DNA from: Platynereis dumerilii
Lineage: Eukaryota; Annelida; Polychaeta; Phyllodocida; Nereididae
DNA length: 64,000 nucleotides
Assembly (NCBI GenBank): GCA_026936325.1
Contig: JAPTHN010000042.1
Span: 1,674,001 to 1,738,000, forward strand
Direction of reading: 5' to 3'
Shown here: in pieces, positions 1-12,055 of the stretch
How the letters are laid out: every line of letters starts with the position of its first letter
Numbering within the stretch: the first letter of the stretch is position 1
The notes under the pieces: generated by a model
Database searches by the model: none
What the model was told of the DNA's origin: nothing
The model's input: only the letters and a program-made list of their open reading frames with translations
Translations under genes and position numbers: made by a program

Positions 1-920
1 CATGCAATGCAGGGTGAATTTGCCAAACTGTATAGAAACAAATTTTGGTCACGTAGGTACTAGGAGATATCAACAACAAATTTGCCTGTTGCTCTGCCAC
101 CCAAAGTGTTTGCTACAGGTCAACCTAAAAGTAAGGCCCCAGACAACCTAATAAATTGAACATCTTCAAAGGCGGTTCGTCTTCTGATCTCTGGCACTCG
201 CCAGCCCAGCATCACTTATCAGAAAGATAAGTTTCATCTAGTACATTATTTGTATTTCGTCTAGTAAACGTAGTCCCTGCGCATCATCACCTGTAAATTC
301 AGAAAATTAAATTTTATTATAGACATTGCATGGTCCTAAATGCAGATTAGACTATATTGGCTATGCAGTAATGCGCCCAGCCTTATAAACACAAATTCCA
401 CAAAGGCTACTCTGCTGCCACTATGCATAAATGACTGGTGCCTAACAAGGAAAACATTGTCATAGTCTATTGTGATAGAGTTTGAATAAATGGCTTTGAA
501 ACCTCTGTACTTTTAGTATCGAGAGAAAGTAATTTGACATGCATTTGTTGTAGGGCACTTGAACGATAAACTTCTGGGAACCCATGTCCGATTCCCTGTA
601 TGAACAACCCATGCAAGAAGGATGTTTCATCCTGTGCCAAGAGTGCATTTTGCCCCATTAAAATTCTCTCTGACTGCTATATTGAGCCTGGTCATTCCAT
701 AAGTACACCATTGAACCCTGTCAGTAGACTACGAGATATTTACACTAGGGTTTTTTTGCACACATTTCTGTAGTCATTACGCAACCTTAGGATTGTTTGC
801 ACAAAAGAAAAATTGATAATTTCACATTTCAGACTGAATTACTTATTTTTTCTTGCAAACAGCATTTACAGATCTAGACTAGTAATCCACAAAGAAAAAA
901 CAATGTATTGACAGTAGTCA
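1..920. other. No gene seen; AT-rich non-coding DNA outside the matched palindrome
   Basis: I see no gene, RNA or transposon end here. The short open frames on the minus strand near 460-658 overlap each other in different frames and have no recognisable domain. If the inverted duplication continues past the window, the partner of this stretch would lie beyond position 64000. Confidence 0.5.
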
Positions 921-2490
921 CACAGTGTATATTCTTTCTATTCTTTCACATTGCTCAATTTATCATCTGTGCTCCCATTACTTCTTATTATTTGCATAAT
1001 TGTAAGCGTCTGTCCAGACACAATAGATAAATACATAATATATCTTTCATCATTGAAATTCAATTACTCAGGTGTTGGCAATGTTCTGCTGTTATGGGAG
1101 TCCTATTGTTTCTTTAATAGATTGTGATTTTCACTATATAGATAATTGGACCCGATACCTTTGATATATATGGCTCATTTCTTCCAACAATAGTCTTTTT
1201 AATAATATGTCTATGCACAGTTTGGCAATTTTTCTTGTCGTTTATACGTAAAAGTCAAGATAATTTGTATGATGATTTGTTGATGTACTGTACTAATCCA
1301 GCCTCCTTCTTATCTCTTGGTCCACAGTTCTTTTAGGGAAGGTATGGGTTGCAAGTTCTATCTTTACCTTAATGGAAGGGTATCAAGCAGTCCACCGGTC
1401 TATCCATTTATCTAGCTGTGTCTACCAAGAAATTCACTGTCTAGATAATTAGCTATCTAGCAGATGAAGCATATGTCATCATTTTGAATGTTGGTGTAGG
1501 AAATGATATTAAAACAAAAATCTGCCATAGGAGACATCATTTTAATTCAAACAGCATTTCAATTCTAAAACTGTCTCTTTAAAATGTCTCCCCTTCTGAT
1601 ATTTCAATTTCCATATTATTCAAATATTGCAATATTCATCTTCTAGAAGGGATGTATTGTATAGATTTCTGCTTGTTTTCAAAAGGAAGTCTCAAATTCA
1701 ATGCGTTCCACTCTTTTTAATTCAATTCGAATAAGATGAGAAATGAATCACCAGAAAGGGACTGATTTGATTACGGACTCATTTAGAATTCCTCAAGTAT
1801 CCCCTGTATATCAGAAATTTTGAGAGGAATTTTGACAGTGCAGGAATTTACTGATGTTATGATGGTGTGTTTCGATTCTTCAATGGCTGAAAAACTTGAT
1901 TTACATGTAAATCTATTTTATAATATCTATCAGTATTTGAATTTTGAAGTTTTATTTTGACACCACTGTTTGTAAGTACTTTGCAATATCTTCCAGCCTT
2001 GTGCTTTCTCTTAGAAATATCAGTTGTTATTCACATTTTCTTTCTTCATGTTTTCATTACATATAGGGCTCTGACAGACTTCATGGGCCACTAAGTCCAT
2101 TCCCATCTGATATGCCTGTTTGGCTTACAGATATGATGATAAAACTGTACCATACTTCCCAGACTTAGTTATTACCTTGGTCCTATGGCGTGTTAGTACT
2201 ATACTACATGTTATAACTGCAAAAGGCATATTACGTTTCAGCCGAGTCACATGCAGTATGTATGTGTGCTGGCTGTCATGTGTTATCCATTGTGCAAATG
2301 TCTGGCAACATGGTCGATTGGTCGAAGGAAATGATATCATATGTTCGCAAGCACACATGCAAATGAATGTATGCTAATGAGCACTGAAGGCACTGGGGTG
2401 GCGTGGATCAAATTCCCTGTTCATGAAATTTGTACAGAAATATGCAATGTGATTAATCTGAGATGGCTTATCAATTATATCAGGGCAACT
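921..2490. repeat. Outermost left arm of the giant inverted duplication (partner 61340-64000)
   Basis: Read as reverse complement, 61340-64000 follows this stretch closely. Examples: the stretch from 921 pairs with the last bases of the window, GTTCTGCTGTTATGGGAGTC near 1085 is found inverted near 63820, and the block around 1600-1640 pairs with 62600-62640. By eye, identity is about 85 per cent with small indels. The right partner carries two extra MITEs (61596-61977 and 63013-63702) that are absent here. No protein-coding potential is seen, although a few frames of 60-85 codons exist near 2120-2380. Confidence 0.9.
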
Positions 2491-3231
2491 TCCAGCCATG
2501 AGGATATAAACACGATGAATATTATTAGATTGAGCCTAGCCTGCATATCTTTATAGAGCTAGGTAAATGTAACAATTTCAAGGTCTACATATGAATATTT
2601 TCGATTTTGACAGATTTTAAGATGATGTTAACAGACATTTCTTATCCTGTTTTGTAAATTTAAAAAGCACTGGAAGGACAAATTGAGAGCTGAGGATTGC
2701 ATTATTTATTAATGTTTTCGTAGTGAATCCATAAGACTGAAATGAATATGAGCAGTTCAGAATGTGAGTAGTTTTTATCGCTGGCAAGACATTTGGCAAT
2801 GAACTTAGATTGTCTGAAGTGGAATTTGACAAAGTGGCTCCTTATGACTCAAAAATAAAACTACATCTTCCCTTGCATTAAATTCATCATCTCGGAGCAA
2901 CTGCATTCAATTTTGTTGTGTTTGTCTCTTCAATTAGATGAAATGTTTCATGAAATAATAATATTATGGTCTTGTGGATTGACATAGAGGAAAAGTTACC
3001 ATTTCTAATTTGCCTCAATTTCTTGAGACTGCACAACAATTTTTCTTGTTTGGAAATGAATGTTGAACAATATTCAATCTCAGTCAATACCAATATACAT
3101 GTCGAAATGTTGGACTCAAGAGGAATAGGTATTAGAATAAGTCAGTGTTTGGTGAAAGGTTCCAAACATGGCAAAATGTATAAATGTTCCCTTAACAGTA
3201 GAGTATAGACCAACGCTATCTAAATGTGTAT
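2491..3231. other. Left-arm-specific non-coding DNA, no gene seen
   Basis: The inverted match to the right arm fades out after about 2490-2540 and resumes only at about 9290. This is the start of a 6.7 kb block with no partner in the right arm. There is no recognisable feature. Confidence 0.45.
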
Positions 3232-3376
3232 GAGCCACAAAGAATGAATGAACAGCAAACACCCAATCGTCTTGAAAATCTCAAAGAAACTGGCGAGGGT
3301 CACGTGACAGCCTCGTTCTGGCTTTTGCTTATGTTGTGCACAAACCATCGTTTAGGTAAACCAAAACTAACAATTT
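3232..3376 (+). repeat. Left copy of perfect 145-bp direct repeat
   Basis: Begins GAGCCACAAAGAATGAATGA and ends AAACTAACAATTT. It is identical over all 145 positions to 7021-7165, and the flanking bases differ immediately on both sides. Confidence 0.95.
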
Positions 3377-3536
3377 ATGCACAACAAACGCAAAAGTTAG
3401 TTTAAAAGTTTTATTTGAAAAATAAAATTTTTAATTTGCAAACAATCCGGGGCAACTCACTCTACTAGAAAAACAAAACACATGGCCGGGCAAAAGCCCA
3501 AAGCCCACCTAACTACATTACAAAACCCTGGAGGCG

Positions 3537-3755
3537 TGAACAGGAGGTTGAACATGTGCAAGCAGATGAACAAGCTCGACTGCAGACCTGGAGGCCAAAC
3601 AGGAGGTTGAAACGTGCAAGCAGGTGAAAAAGCTCGACTGCAAGCCTGCCAGGGTGAAAACAGGAGGTTGAACACGTCCGAAGAGGCGAACAAGCTCGAC
3701 TGCAAACTGTAGAGGTTGAACACGTGTGAGCAGGTGAACAAGCTCACGACTAGCT
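3537..3755 (+). repeat. Minisatellite, about 4 copies of a roughly 60-bp unit
   Basis: The motifs ACAGGAGGTTGAA and GAACAAGCTCGACTGCA recur about four times with imperfect spacing. A 96-codon frame on the minus strand here (3457-3747) is a by-product of the repeat and not a gene. Confidence 0.8.
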
Positions 3756-4184
3756 AAAAATTAAACAAATGTAAACTAAGAGTAACCTTGGGGCCAGAGA
3801 AATGCCCAAGCGAACGAGTTAAGGAGTGAGTGCCCCAAGTTAATTTAGGGATGACATTTGTTTGGATTTAGAAAGAGACTTTGACTGAGTACGAAGAGTG
3901 ACTGAGTAAGAATGTACTGGGCATAGCAGGATGAATTCATCTGTTGAGAACTAGGGATTCAAACTCCAGAGACAGCACAGATGTGATGACCTATCTTAAA
4001 GATAGGCCACTGTAATGAGTGACATTGAGCAGGCCGCAGAAGAGACTTGTCGAGATAATGAATGAGGGTGAAGCGAGTGAAAGGAGAAGGAGAGAAGTGA
4101 TCCTCTACAAGGAGAGGGGAGTTAAAGAGGCGAAGGTTGAGATAAAGTTGAAGTGTTTCAGAAAGACGGCAGGATAACTTAGGA

Positions 4185-4385
4185 GAGTGGTATGGCTAGA
4201 TACCTGAAGGAGTAGGTATGGCAAGATACCTTGAAGGAAGCTATGGCAGGATAACTTAAGAGTGGTATGGCTAGATGCCTGAATGAGTAGCAAGATACCT
4301 TGAATGACCTTTAGGATACTCTTGAATGACTAGGTACGGTAAGATACTCTGACTGACTTGGTATTGCTAGATACCGTGCGGAAGT
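4185..4385 (+). repeat. Degenerate short tandem repeat (ATGGCTAGATACCTGAA-type)
   Basis: The phrases TATGGCTAGATACCTGAA, TATGGCAAGATACCTTGAA and GTACGGTAAGATACTCTGA repeat with variable spacing of about 30-45 bp, seven or so times. Confidence 0.7.
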
Positions 4386-4759
4386 AAATAATTAGGAGAC
4401 TCGGATAGCAGGAGCCATATCGGTCCAGGTAAGAGGCGACAAGCAGGACGAGTGGAGCCAAGCTAGCCGCACGAACACAACCTGCAGGGAGACCACTCAA
4501 AATGCAAGGAGCCTGGACCGAGAAAGACCCGGAGCATGAGCCGAGGCTCGGAGAGCGGAGTTAGGGAGAGCGGAGTTAGAAGGAGAAGGGGTGGACGGTG
4601 GGTACGCAAAATCTGAGAGGATGAGAGGATCAGAATAGAAAAGGGTTACTGGGAGAAGGATCAGTAGATGTCTGAGATAAATAATGAGTGTTCCAGATAG
4701 GACCGACAGTTAACTCGCCGCTTTTGAGAGAACATAGTAAGCGGAGCAATAAAGTAGCT

Positions 4760-6060
4760 AATGTCATGGTATCCGCAAAGGTGAAAACAGACCGTTTGAT
4801 AAACAAGTAATAAAAGCTATAGCACAGTGATTAAAGTGAACTTGACTGATCATGGCACAAGAGAATCTGAAATGAATATTGGCTAACAAGTAACAACATT
4901 GTATCAACATAACGTAAAATTACTACATAGTAACAAGTTAAGGTGAAAACGGAACATTGAAAAGGTTAAGTGAGTGTTGACATAGGATAAAAGTAAACTG
5001 CTGTTTGCAGAAAACCAAAGAATGCAGTGTAGAAAAGAAAAATTAAATTTAGCTTAAACATGGCATCAACAAAAGGTAAAACAGATCATTTGATAAACAG
5101 ACCATTTGATAAACAAGTGCATGAATGTTGAGGACAGTGAATAAAGTGAACTAAATGATCTTGAAACATGAGAATTTGAAATAATTAAGAGTGTTGACAG
5201 AGGATTAACAGTAAATCGCTGCTTCTGAAAAAACGACAGAAAGCGGTGAAAATTGGTTGACTACACGGTATCAACACACAAACGACAGAAAGCGGTGAAA
5301 ATTGGTTGAAACACGGTATCAACACCCACAGAAGACGGTGGGGAATTGTTAACTACATGGTATCAAGAAAGGTTAGAACAGAATATTGATGAAGAAGTAC
5401 ATAAATGCTGGACAAGTACATAAAGAATTCGCCCGTTCTGAGAAAACCATAGAACGCGGTGCAAAAATAGCTGACAATGTGGTATCAACATAAGTTGAAA
5501 AAGGACTGTTTGAATGTGGTATCAACAGGTGACAACAACCGTTGATAGAATGATTAAGTATTTGATAAACAAGTACATGAATGTTGAAGCACCGTGAACT
5601 GAAGGTCTGAAGCATGAGACTTCTGAAATAAATAAGCGAGTGTTGACATAAGATTAACAGCAAGATTAACAGCAAATCGCTGCTTCTGAGAAAACCAATG
5701 AGAGCGGTGCAAAATTAGTTGATTACAAGGTATCAGCACCCAAGAACGCGGTGCAAATCAGGTAGCTACATGGCATCAACAAAAGTTAGAACAGATCATT
5801 GATAAAGAAGTACATACATGCTGGGGACAGGTACATAAATTGGAGCGAAGTGAATAAAGAATTTGACAGATCAGAGCAAGTGACATATCTGAACAGATTA
5901 TGTGAGTGTTGATATGGGAATAAATTACAATGTCGTTCAGAGAAAATTACCACATATGGTGCAAAAACAAGATGACAACATGGTGTCAACAAAGGGTGAG
6001 AACAGAACATTTGACAAACAAGTAATAAATGTTGAAGACAGTGAATGGGCAAGCACCGGC
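4760..6060 (+). repeat. Long-period degenerate tandem array (about 6 units of 200-300 bp)
   Basis: Each unit opens with a TGGTATCAACAAAGGT-like phrase, continues with ATTTGATAAACAAGTACATG and GTGTTGACATAGGATTAACA-like phrases, and closes with GAGAAAACCA...GCGGTG. Units begin near 4764, 5060, 5352, 5480, 5765 and 5975. Open frames on the minus strand across it (for example 5373-5675 and 5786-6052) follow the repeat and show no domain. A separate 50-bp direct repeat lies at about 6190 and 6412. Confidence 0.7.
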
Positions 6061-7020
6061 CCTGGATAAATGAACTGTGTCTAGTTTAATGACACAGAGA
6101 ATATAGGGTAAATAAACATTTTTTAGAAATTAATTATAATTGACTTGATGTACGGGAATATAATGCCAGGTAAGTTTGATAGTGTCAAGTGAGATTAAGG
6201 TTAAACTGGCAAAGTGTCAACGAGAATGAGAGTCTGTTCGTCGAAATCTGGTAACGATCCGTGAAAGCATCCGTGACAAGCGGCAATGCCAAGCGACATG
6301 GCAAGGAAGCATCAAAATGTGGCCAGGGCTGAGTGGTCGGAGGCCTGTGTGGTTACTGTAAATGTAATGAATCTAAAACCAGCTAAGTGAAGACTGAAGT
6401 AGTCACAATGTGGGATTAAGGTTAGACTGGCAAAATGTCACAAAGCTTGAGAGTCTCAGTCATGATTCAGAGTCAGAGAGCACTGAGAGGGTGAAGGACA
6501 TGACACTGGTGACAATTAACTGCATCCACAAACAAAACTGGAATGTCAGATCAGTTTCACTCTTGAGAATGCAGGGTTGCTGCTGTGCTCCCTATATTTG
6601 GTGGGAAATGACTGTTTTTTTCCACCAGGCGGCTGGATCCATGTGGGCTGCATCACGGGCAAAACCACTGAATAAAATGTTGAGGTTCCTTCAGACTTTT
6701 TATAAAGTTTACAGCAGCTTGGATCCTTGTTAAACTGCTTTAGTAATGACTGTGAGGAACTGTCTAGTCTCTAAGTACTGGAAGGCAAGCTATCATGAAA
6801 TTTTCGGCAGCTTCTGTCAAAATGAGATAGACGATTTTCCCATCAACTTGTGTAGCAAAGGCCAAAGCACATGTTTACAATGTGACGCTTGGATGGGTGG
6901 GTTTGCAGGCACACAGCAACGTAACTAGTAAGTGTCAGAGAGTCAACAGTCACAGAAACACTCCAGGTATGTTCCAAACGAGATTTAACAGAAAAAAATC
7001 CGATGGAAATGGTGAATATA

Positions 7021-7165
7021 GAGCCACAAAGAATGAATGAACAGCAAACACCCAATCGTCTTGAAAATCTCAAAGAAACTGGCGAGGGTCACGTGACAGC
7101 CTCGTTCTGGCTTTTGCTTATGTTGTGCACAAACCATCGTTTAGGTAAACCAAAACTAACAATTT
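7021..7165 (+). repeat. Right copy of perfect 145-bp direct repeat
   Basis: Identical to 3232-3376. It is followed by AT-rich sequence with no resemblance to the bases after the left copy. Confidence 0.95.
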
Positions 7166-9289
7166 GCTAAAGATTTTAAATTTGATACAATTGGTTTCAA
7201 CTGATACTACAAGTGTCTCCTGGACAAGACAACATAAGAGCTTGTTCTGTTAAAAGAACTGAATTTTGACATTGATGTCTGAGTATCAGAATTCAGGGTA
7301 ATGACTTGTTTGCCAATCTGTGTTGACTGATCTTTAAATATTCTATGAATTCTGGGAATAAAATATTCTTTGATGCAAAAGGACATTTTCATTACTTTGA
7401 TTCTGTTTTATGCAAAGAGGATTCATACTGTCAGTGGGCTGGATCTCCATATCTATCTATTCCCATCCTTGAACTGATATTGAGGAATTTCTGAGATCTT
7501 AAAGCTACAGTCATGGCATGGCGGTGCAGCCCTCTGTGGCAAGAACTTGGTGCTCTCGAGGAGGAACCAATATTTACTCTTTGTGGCCCACATGTTTATT
7601 GATCATGCCCCATGGGATACTGCCTTATTTGGATTGTGTGTCTTTCTGACTATCCCTTCCGTCGGTCTTCGACTGTCTGTCCTGCTTCAACAGATCTCCA
7701 AAGAAGGTCTGTCTTTGTTTCTGTCAGCAGCAGTGCCTGGCACATAGTTTCTAACCTTGTTGTAGGATTATTGTCAGCGTTTGGATGATACTTTTCAGCA
7801 TTGTTGCCTTGGATTTAAGCAGAAAGGTAGATGCATCGATGAATCAACAGATAGACAGTTAGACAGACAGATGGATGGATAGGTAGATAGATAGAAAGAT
7901 AAATATAGAGAGATCGAGATAGACAGAAAAGATAGATAGATTTATTCTTTTATTAATTCATTCCTTGATAGATAGTTTCAGAAATGATATACATGTAGAT
8001 AGATTATTTTCATTCTGTTCAACAGACCATGTGGTGGTAAGATAGAGTTTAAGACAGAATGAATCCAGACCAACACATCAAAACGGCAGAATATTGATGG
8101 ATTAATGCATCTTTGATCCTTTAAGCATCCATGAAATAATCCTTTATTCCAAACTTATTACATTTCACTGGTTTGTTACAGATAGAGTGATTGATCGATA
8201 CTGCTTACGCAGCCTGCAATATTTCAATTACTTTTAAGAGTAGCTTGGTCAAAGCTTGGGTGAAGTTCTGTTTTGTGAAACATTTGTAGTTGACTTCTAT
8301 AATGTTGTGCAGAGCAATGAATGTGGATAATATGTGATCAATTACAGTAGCCATTTGACAATGATGCATCACCTTTCAAAGTTGAATGTAAGAGTAGACT
8401 TAGCAGCTGCAGAGTTAAATATATCACTGTCAAAGAACGACGTAACAATGTTAAGTTTACATTTGTTGTTTTTATAAATGCGAAATACAATAATTTGAAG
8501 TGCAACCCTTCAAGTTCTTGGGTTACAACTGCATGGTGAGATATTCAGTACTTGTGACTTACTTTGGCTGAATATTGAGCAGAACAAGAGAAATATCCGA
8601 AACATTATATTTTAGCTTTGTAAAATGGTGCACTTCTCTGAGTAGACTCTAATGAATTGACTTCCATGACTGTCTCCAATTATATAAGGTTAACATGCCA
8701 TTCACAAAGTAAGCCTAGCAAAGTATTCCCATGAAGCATGCTGCATTATCACAGGAATCAAAATTCTTAAACTCGTAACTTGAACAGCCTTAAAACTTCC
8801 CCAGCTTCGAGTAAGATATTAATCAGTTTAAAATGGTAACTTATTTGGTTTGTGCACTCCAAGGAAGCATATTTCATCAAATATTACACCTAATTTCAAT
8901 GACAAACACAAATTTTATGATAGATGCCTGGAAGAACTGCATCATCCTTGTCATTGCAAATGAAAGTTGTGCACATGAAGAGGACAGTTTCCTGTTCTAT
9001 GTGTGCAACACAGACAATTAAATATACCATTTTGCCCATCAACTTTTCAAAGCTAAAACGTCTTTGTATATGCTACAAGATCATGAAAACTGATGTCAAA
9101 TGAAAATGATTTAATAATTCTGTGTAGATGAAGATCAAATCAAATAAATCTATAGATTATCCTTCTGTCTGTCTCTTGGTAATCTGCATGGGTATCTCCA
9201 GTTCTGTAGATCTGCCTATGCCGTGGTTCTTTGGATATTATATCTCTTACCCAAACTTTAGCTTAATGATTATACCAAATTTAATCCCT
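7166..9289. other. Left-arm-specific non-coding DNA
   Basis: No gene is recognised. The frames at 7547-7747 and 8833-9021 are short and lack domains. A GATA-type microsatellite lies inside. The inverted match with the right arm resumes at about 9290. Confidence 0.45.
7833..7965 (+). repeat. GATA/GACA-type microsatellite
   Basis: A run of imperfect tetranucleotides of the kinds AGAT, AGAC and GGAT is interrupted by single-base variants. Similar runs occur at 23112-23170, 53945-54100 and 60890-60925. Confidence 0.85.
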
Positions 9290-10093
9290 CCATAACAGTC
9301 ATACCTTGGCTGACCCATGAAAATAGAAAAACAGTTCTAGGATGTCAAGTTATTCTGGTAACCAGGAAAATCATTAGTTAGGGCATGATGACAATGCGGT
9401 GTCATGTATCGCCATATGTCGGATCAGTCGGTGTCACATTTATGCGTATAGAGGGTGTGCTGACTTGGGTTTACATCAGACAATCCAGTGACAGATGAAT
9501 AAATAGAAGAACAGATAGGTTAAAATGTTTGATATTATTCAAGTATAATTCCTCAAATAAAATTCTCAATTCCTTTATTACAATCTATCTTTATAAAACC
9601 ACAAGACTCCATGATGTTGCTTCATAAGTAGTTTAAAATTACTGATAATGTCTTACTTCGGAGATAAACATCAAGCAGTAGGGATGATTAAATCTTACTA
9701 AAAGCTTGTAATGGCACCTAGCTATTCCCTATTTAGCTTTCTTGGTTGTCAAAACATAATTAAAATAATGTTTTAGCTCCTCTTCTGGATATATGAGAAG
9801 TCTGCAATGTCCCTGAGGTGGATATCCACATCTGCGGTTCTAATCTGATTTCCATCTGACATATATGATATTTTGCAACCAATCGGTGGGTCAATTTCTA
9901 GTCTTCCTTCCAACAGATCTTTTCAGATTTCTCCATATTGTGTTTTTCTTTGTCTTTGTTACAAAAATGTGCTTGTGTATCTGTTTCGTTACTTATCTAT
10001 GTTTAAATCTGATCATGATGTGAAACACAATCTATTCAATCAATATAATTATAGCTATCTATTCTACATTGTATGGTCACCAGTTGAAATCTA

Positions 10094-10486
10094 CAGTACA
10101 ACTCAAAATAAAGTAAGAAAATTTTCTGTCAGAAGTCCTCTGTTTACCTATTTTGCCCTCTTTTCTCCTCTCCACCCCAAATCTCCTTACAACTCCCTTT
10201 GACTCCTTACAACAACCTTAGCCCACATTAAGGACTCTATTAAGACAGCTACCAATGTAACTGCAATTAGCAGAGGTGCAAAATATCAAATAAATAAAAC
10301 ACAATGGGGGTGATTGAGTTTAAATTGGTGTTGTTTAAATATGATTTTAATGTAATTTTAAAAGGTAGTTTCAAGTAGGTAAATGTAGGAAGGGATTCAG
10401 AGGTAGTCAAAAGGTGTGAAAGGCTAAAGTAGTGGCTGCTTCTTCCTTCCTGCAAGGGTAATCGTACTTTATTTGGGGTTGTACTC
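10094..10486 (+). mobile_element. Tc1/mariner-like MITE, copy 1
   Basis: Terminal inverted repeats CAGTACAACTCAAAATAAAG and, at the right end, its complement ending TTGTACTC. It is flanked by TA dinucleotides at 10092-10093 and 10487-10488. At 393 bp it is non-coding. The right arm lacks it at the matching place (near 60250), giving an empty-site reference. Two related copies lie at 61596-61977 and 63013-63702. Confidence 0.85.
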
Positions 10487-10905
10487 TATCTATTTCTGAA
10501 TAAGTCTTTCCCCCTGTCTGTCTTTATATTATCTTCAATATTGTTCAGGTAAAAGTCAAGTATGTCTAGCCTGAAGTTTAAACATTACGGAGAAGATGAT
10601 TTCCTCAATCTACCTAAATGTTATTTGTTATTCTGCAACATTTCAACTCCAATTTTGTCTCTCTTTTCCCTATTTCAACTAGAATTTAAAAGTACATTTT
10701 GTTCTAAATTACTTCACAAGCTGCTATTCTGCTGCTTCAGCTACTATATTGCTCCTTTAGTTTCGTTTAAATGCCTTTCACCACATTCTGGCTTTGACTT
10801 TAGCACTGCCTGCAATACTTTGCTAAGCCTAGTGTCTGAGAGCCAAATAGCCTCACTTAAATACTGACGTTGCTCATTACATTCTCTAGGCAAGGAGGAT
10901 GAGTT

Positions 10906-11030
10906 GCATAATTGATGACATCATATCCGAATGGCACATGCACCAGAACGCATAAATCATGTGACTACCATGGTCCTGTCCCACTATCGGATTAGACGAG
11001 ATTTGCTTATTTCCTTGCTTTTCCCTTCAT
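10906..11030. promoter_or_regulatory. Unusually conserved non-coding block shared by both arms
   Basis: The 71 bp at 10906-10976 match the reverse complement of 59781-59851 with two mismatches. The 27 bp near 11001-11027 match 59733-59759 perfectly, against about 85 per cent for typical arm sequence. The right copy holds a full cAMP-response-type palindrome TGACGTCA, and the left has TGACATCA. A regulatory function is inference; gene conversion limited to this patch would also explain it. Confidence 0.4.
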
Positions 11031-11321
11031 TTTATTTGGTTTTCCTCAGTTGCTGAGAGGCTGATCCTTCAAAAGTACCTTGTTCACTGGAAGTCATTAG
11101 TTATTTGTTGCTTAGCATGTTTACTTGTTGCAAATGAGCACTGAAAATTCATGAACATTTGTCATGCCGGTGCCAGGTGGTTTCTTTTTCTGTTTGTGGC
11201 ATGTAGGGGGGATGGGGAGGTCAGCGAAATAAGAGGTTAAAGGTGAGGTTTCTGTTTTCATTTGAATCAGCTTTGTGCTTTGTGTTATTGTGTGATACGG
11301 TTATTGTCTGGTTCTGTATTA

Positions 11322-11442
11322 GTTAGATACCGATTTGGAGGGTTCTAACATGCATTTTTGTCAGTTAGATCCCGACCGGAGGGAGGGATCTAACTGACAA
11401 AAATGCATGTTAGAACCCGACAATGAGGTATCTAACTGACTT
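11322..11442. repeat. Nested palindrome built on TCAGTTAGATACC
   Basis: The arms read AGTTAGATACC...GGGTTCTAACATGCATTTTT and return as their complement. The motif TCAGTTAGATMCC occurs four times here in both orientations, and again at the far end of the composite element near 12959-12971 next to CTAACATGCAAAA. This looks like the terminal structure of the element that follows. Confidence 0.75.
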
Positions 11443-11460
11443 AGACATCATATGTGTAGA

Positions 11461-11945
11461 TGCAATTACAGCTGCTACAAACAGACACAGGCCAGGATGT
11501 AGAATGAATGACATTGTAACTGTTGTTTGGCTTGTGCCATTGTTTCCACTTTGAGAAACTGTGAAAAGCTGGTTTCTCTGTGTGTCTCTGTGGGTCCAGT
11601 CACTTGGCTGGAGGACCTAGTACAGGGAACAGGTCCATTGGAAATACTTGTCTGATGGGTGGAAAAACTAAGTGTCACTATTACAGCTAAGCTGTATGAA
11701 GAACAAGACACTGTGGTGGATTGAAAGGTCACTGATTTATTCCAACCATGATAACCGTGACACTGCAATGAACAATAAAGCAGTACTTTACCAACCATGT
11801 ATATATGTATAATGATGTCATAGTGAACAATTATATGAAGTCATAAATGCAATGATATGCCTTTACTGCAATGATATGTCTTTACTGCAATTACATTTTC
11901 CATGAACTCAACTCTACATAATGATACAATAGTAATGCTATATGG
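11461..11945 (+). repeat. Direct repeat unit, copy 1
   Basis: Starts TGCAATTACAGCTGCTACAA and is nearly identical to 12056-12539 (offset about 595 bp). Confidence 0.9.
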
Positions 11946-12016
11946 CTTAACATTTATATCAGATGTGTAAATATTCATCCATATAGCATTACTATTGTAT
12001 CATTATGTAGAGTTGA
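11908..12016. repeat. Short palindrome with loop in orientation A
   Basis: Arms of 38 bp (11908-11945 and 11979-12016) are perfect complements and flank a 33-nt loop (11946-11978) that starts CTTAACATTTATATC. Confidence 0.9.
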
Positions 12017-12055
12017 AATTTGGATCCCCTGATCTGATTTGGTGGGGAGTGTAGC

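Larger units (their letters stand above)
3232..7165. mobile_element. 3.9 kb block bounded by perfect 145-bp direct repeats; possible non-coding retroelement-like fossil
   Basis: The 145 bp at 3232-3376 recur without a single difference at 7021-7165, in the same orientation. Between them lie only minisatellite-like arrays and anonymous sequence. No reverse transcriptase, integrase, capsid or transposase is recognisable. Terminal direct repeats flanking a non-coding interior would fit a small non-autonomous LTR-type element, but the ends lack a clear TG...CA pair, and no primer-binding site, polypurine tract or target duplication is evident. A segmental duplication or a local assembly duplication would look the same. 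Perfect identity means the duplication is recent or artefactual. The right arm has no equivalent. Confidence 0.4.
9290..11310. repeat. Left arm segment (partner 59041-61115)
   Basis: The reverse complement of 59041-61115 follows this stretch throughout. Anchors include TGACCCATGAAAAT near 9310 (right near 61090), the region at 9600-9870 (right 60470-60700), ATCTGTTTCGTTAC near 9977 (right near 60310) and 10870-11030 (right 59730-59880). The left arm has the extra MITE at 10094-10486. The right arm has the extra MITE at 59182-59554. No credible gene: frames of about 100 codons at 9873 and 10562 are not preserved in the partner arm. Confidence 0.9.

Noticed and set aside
3457-3747. 96-codon frame with repeated VFNL/SSLF words
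   Set aside because: Translation of a 60-bp minisatellite.
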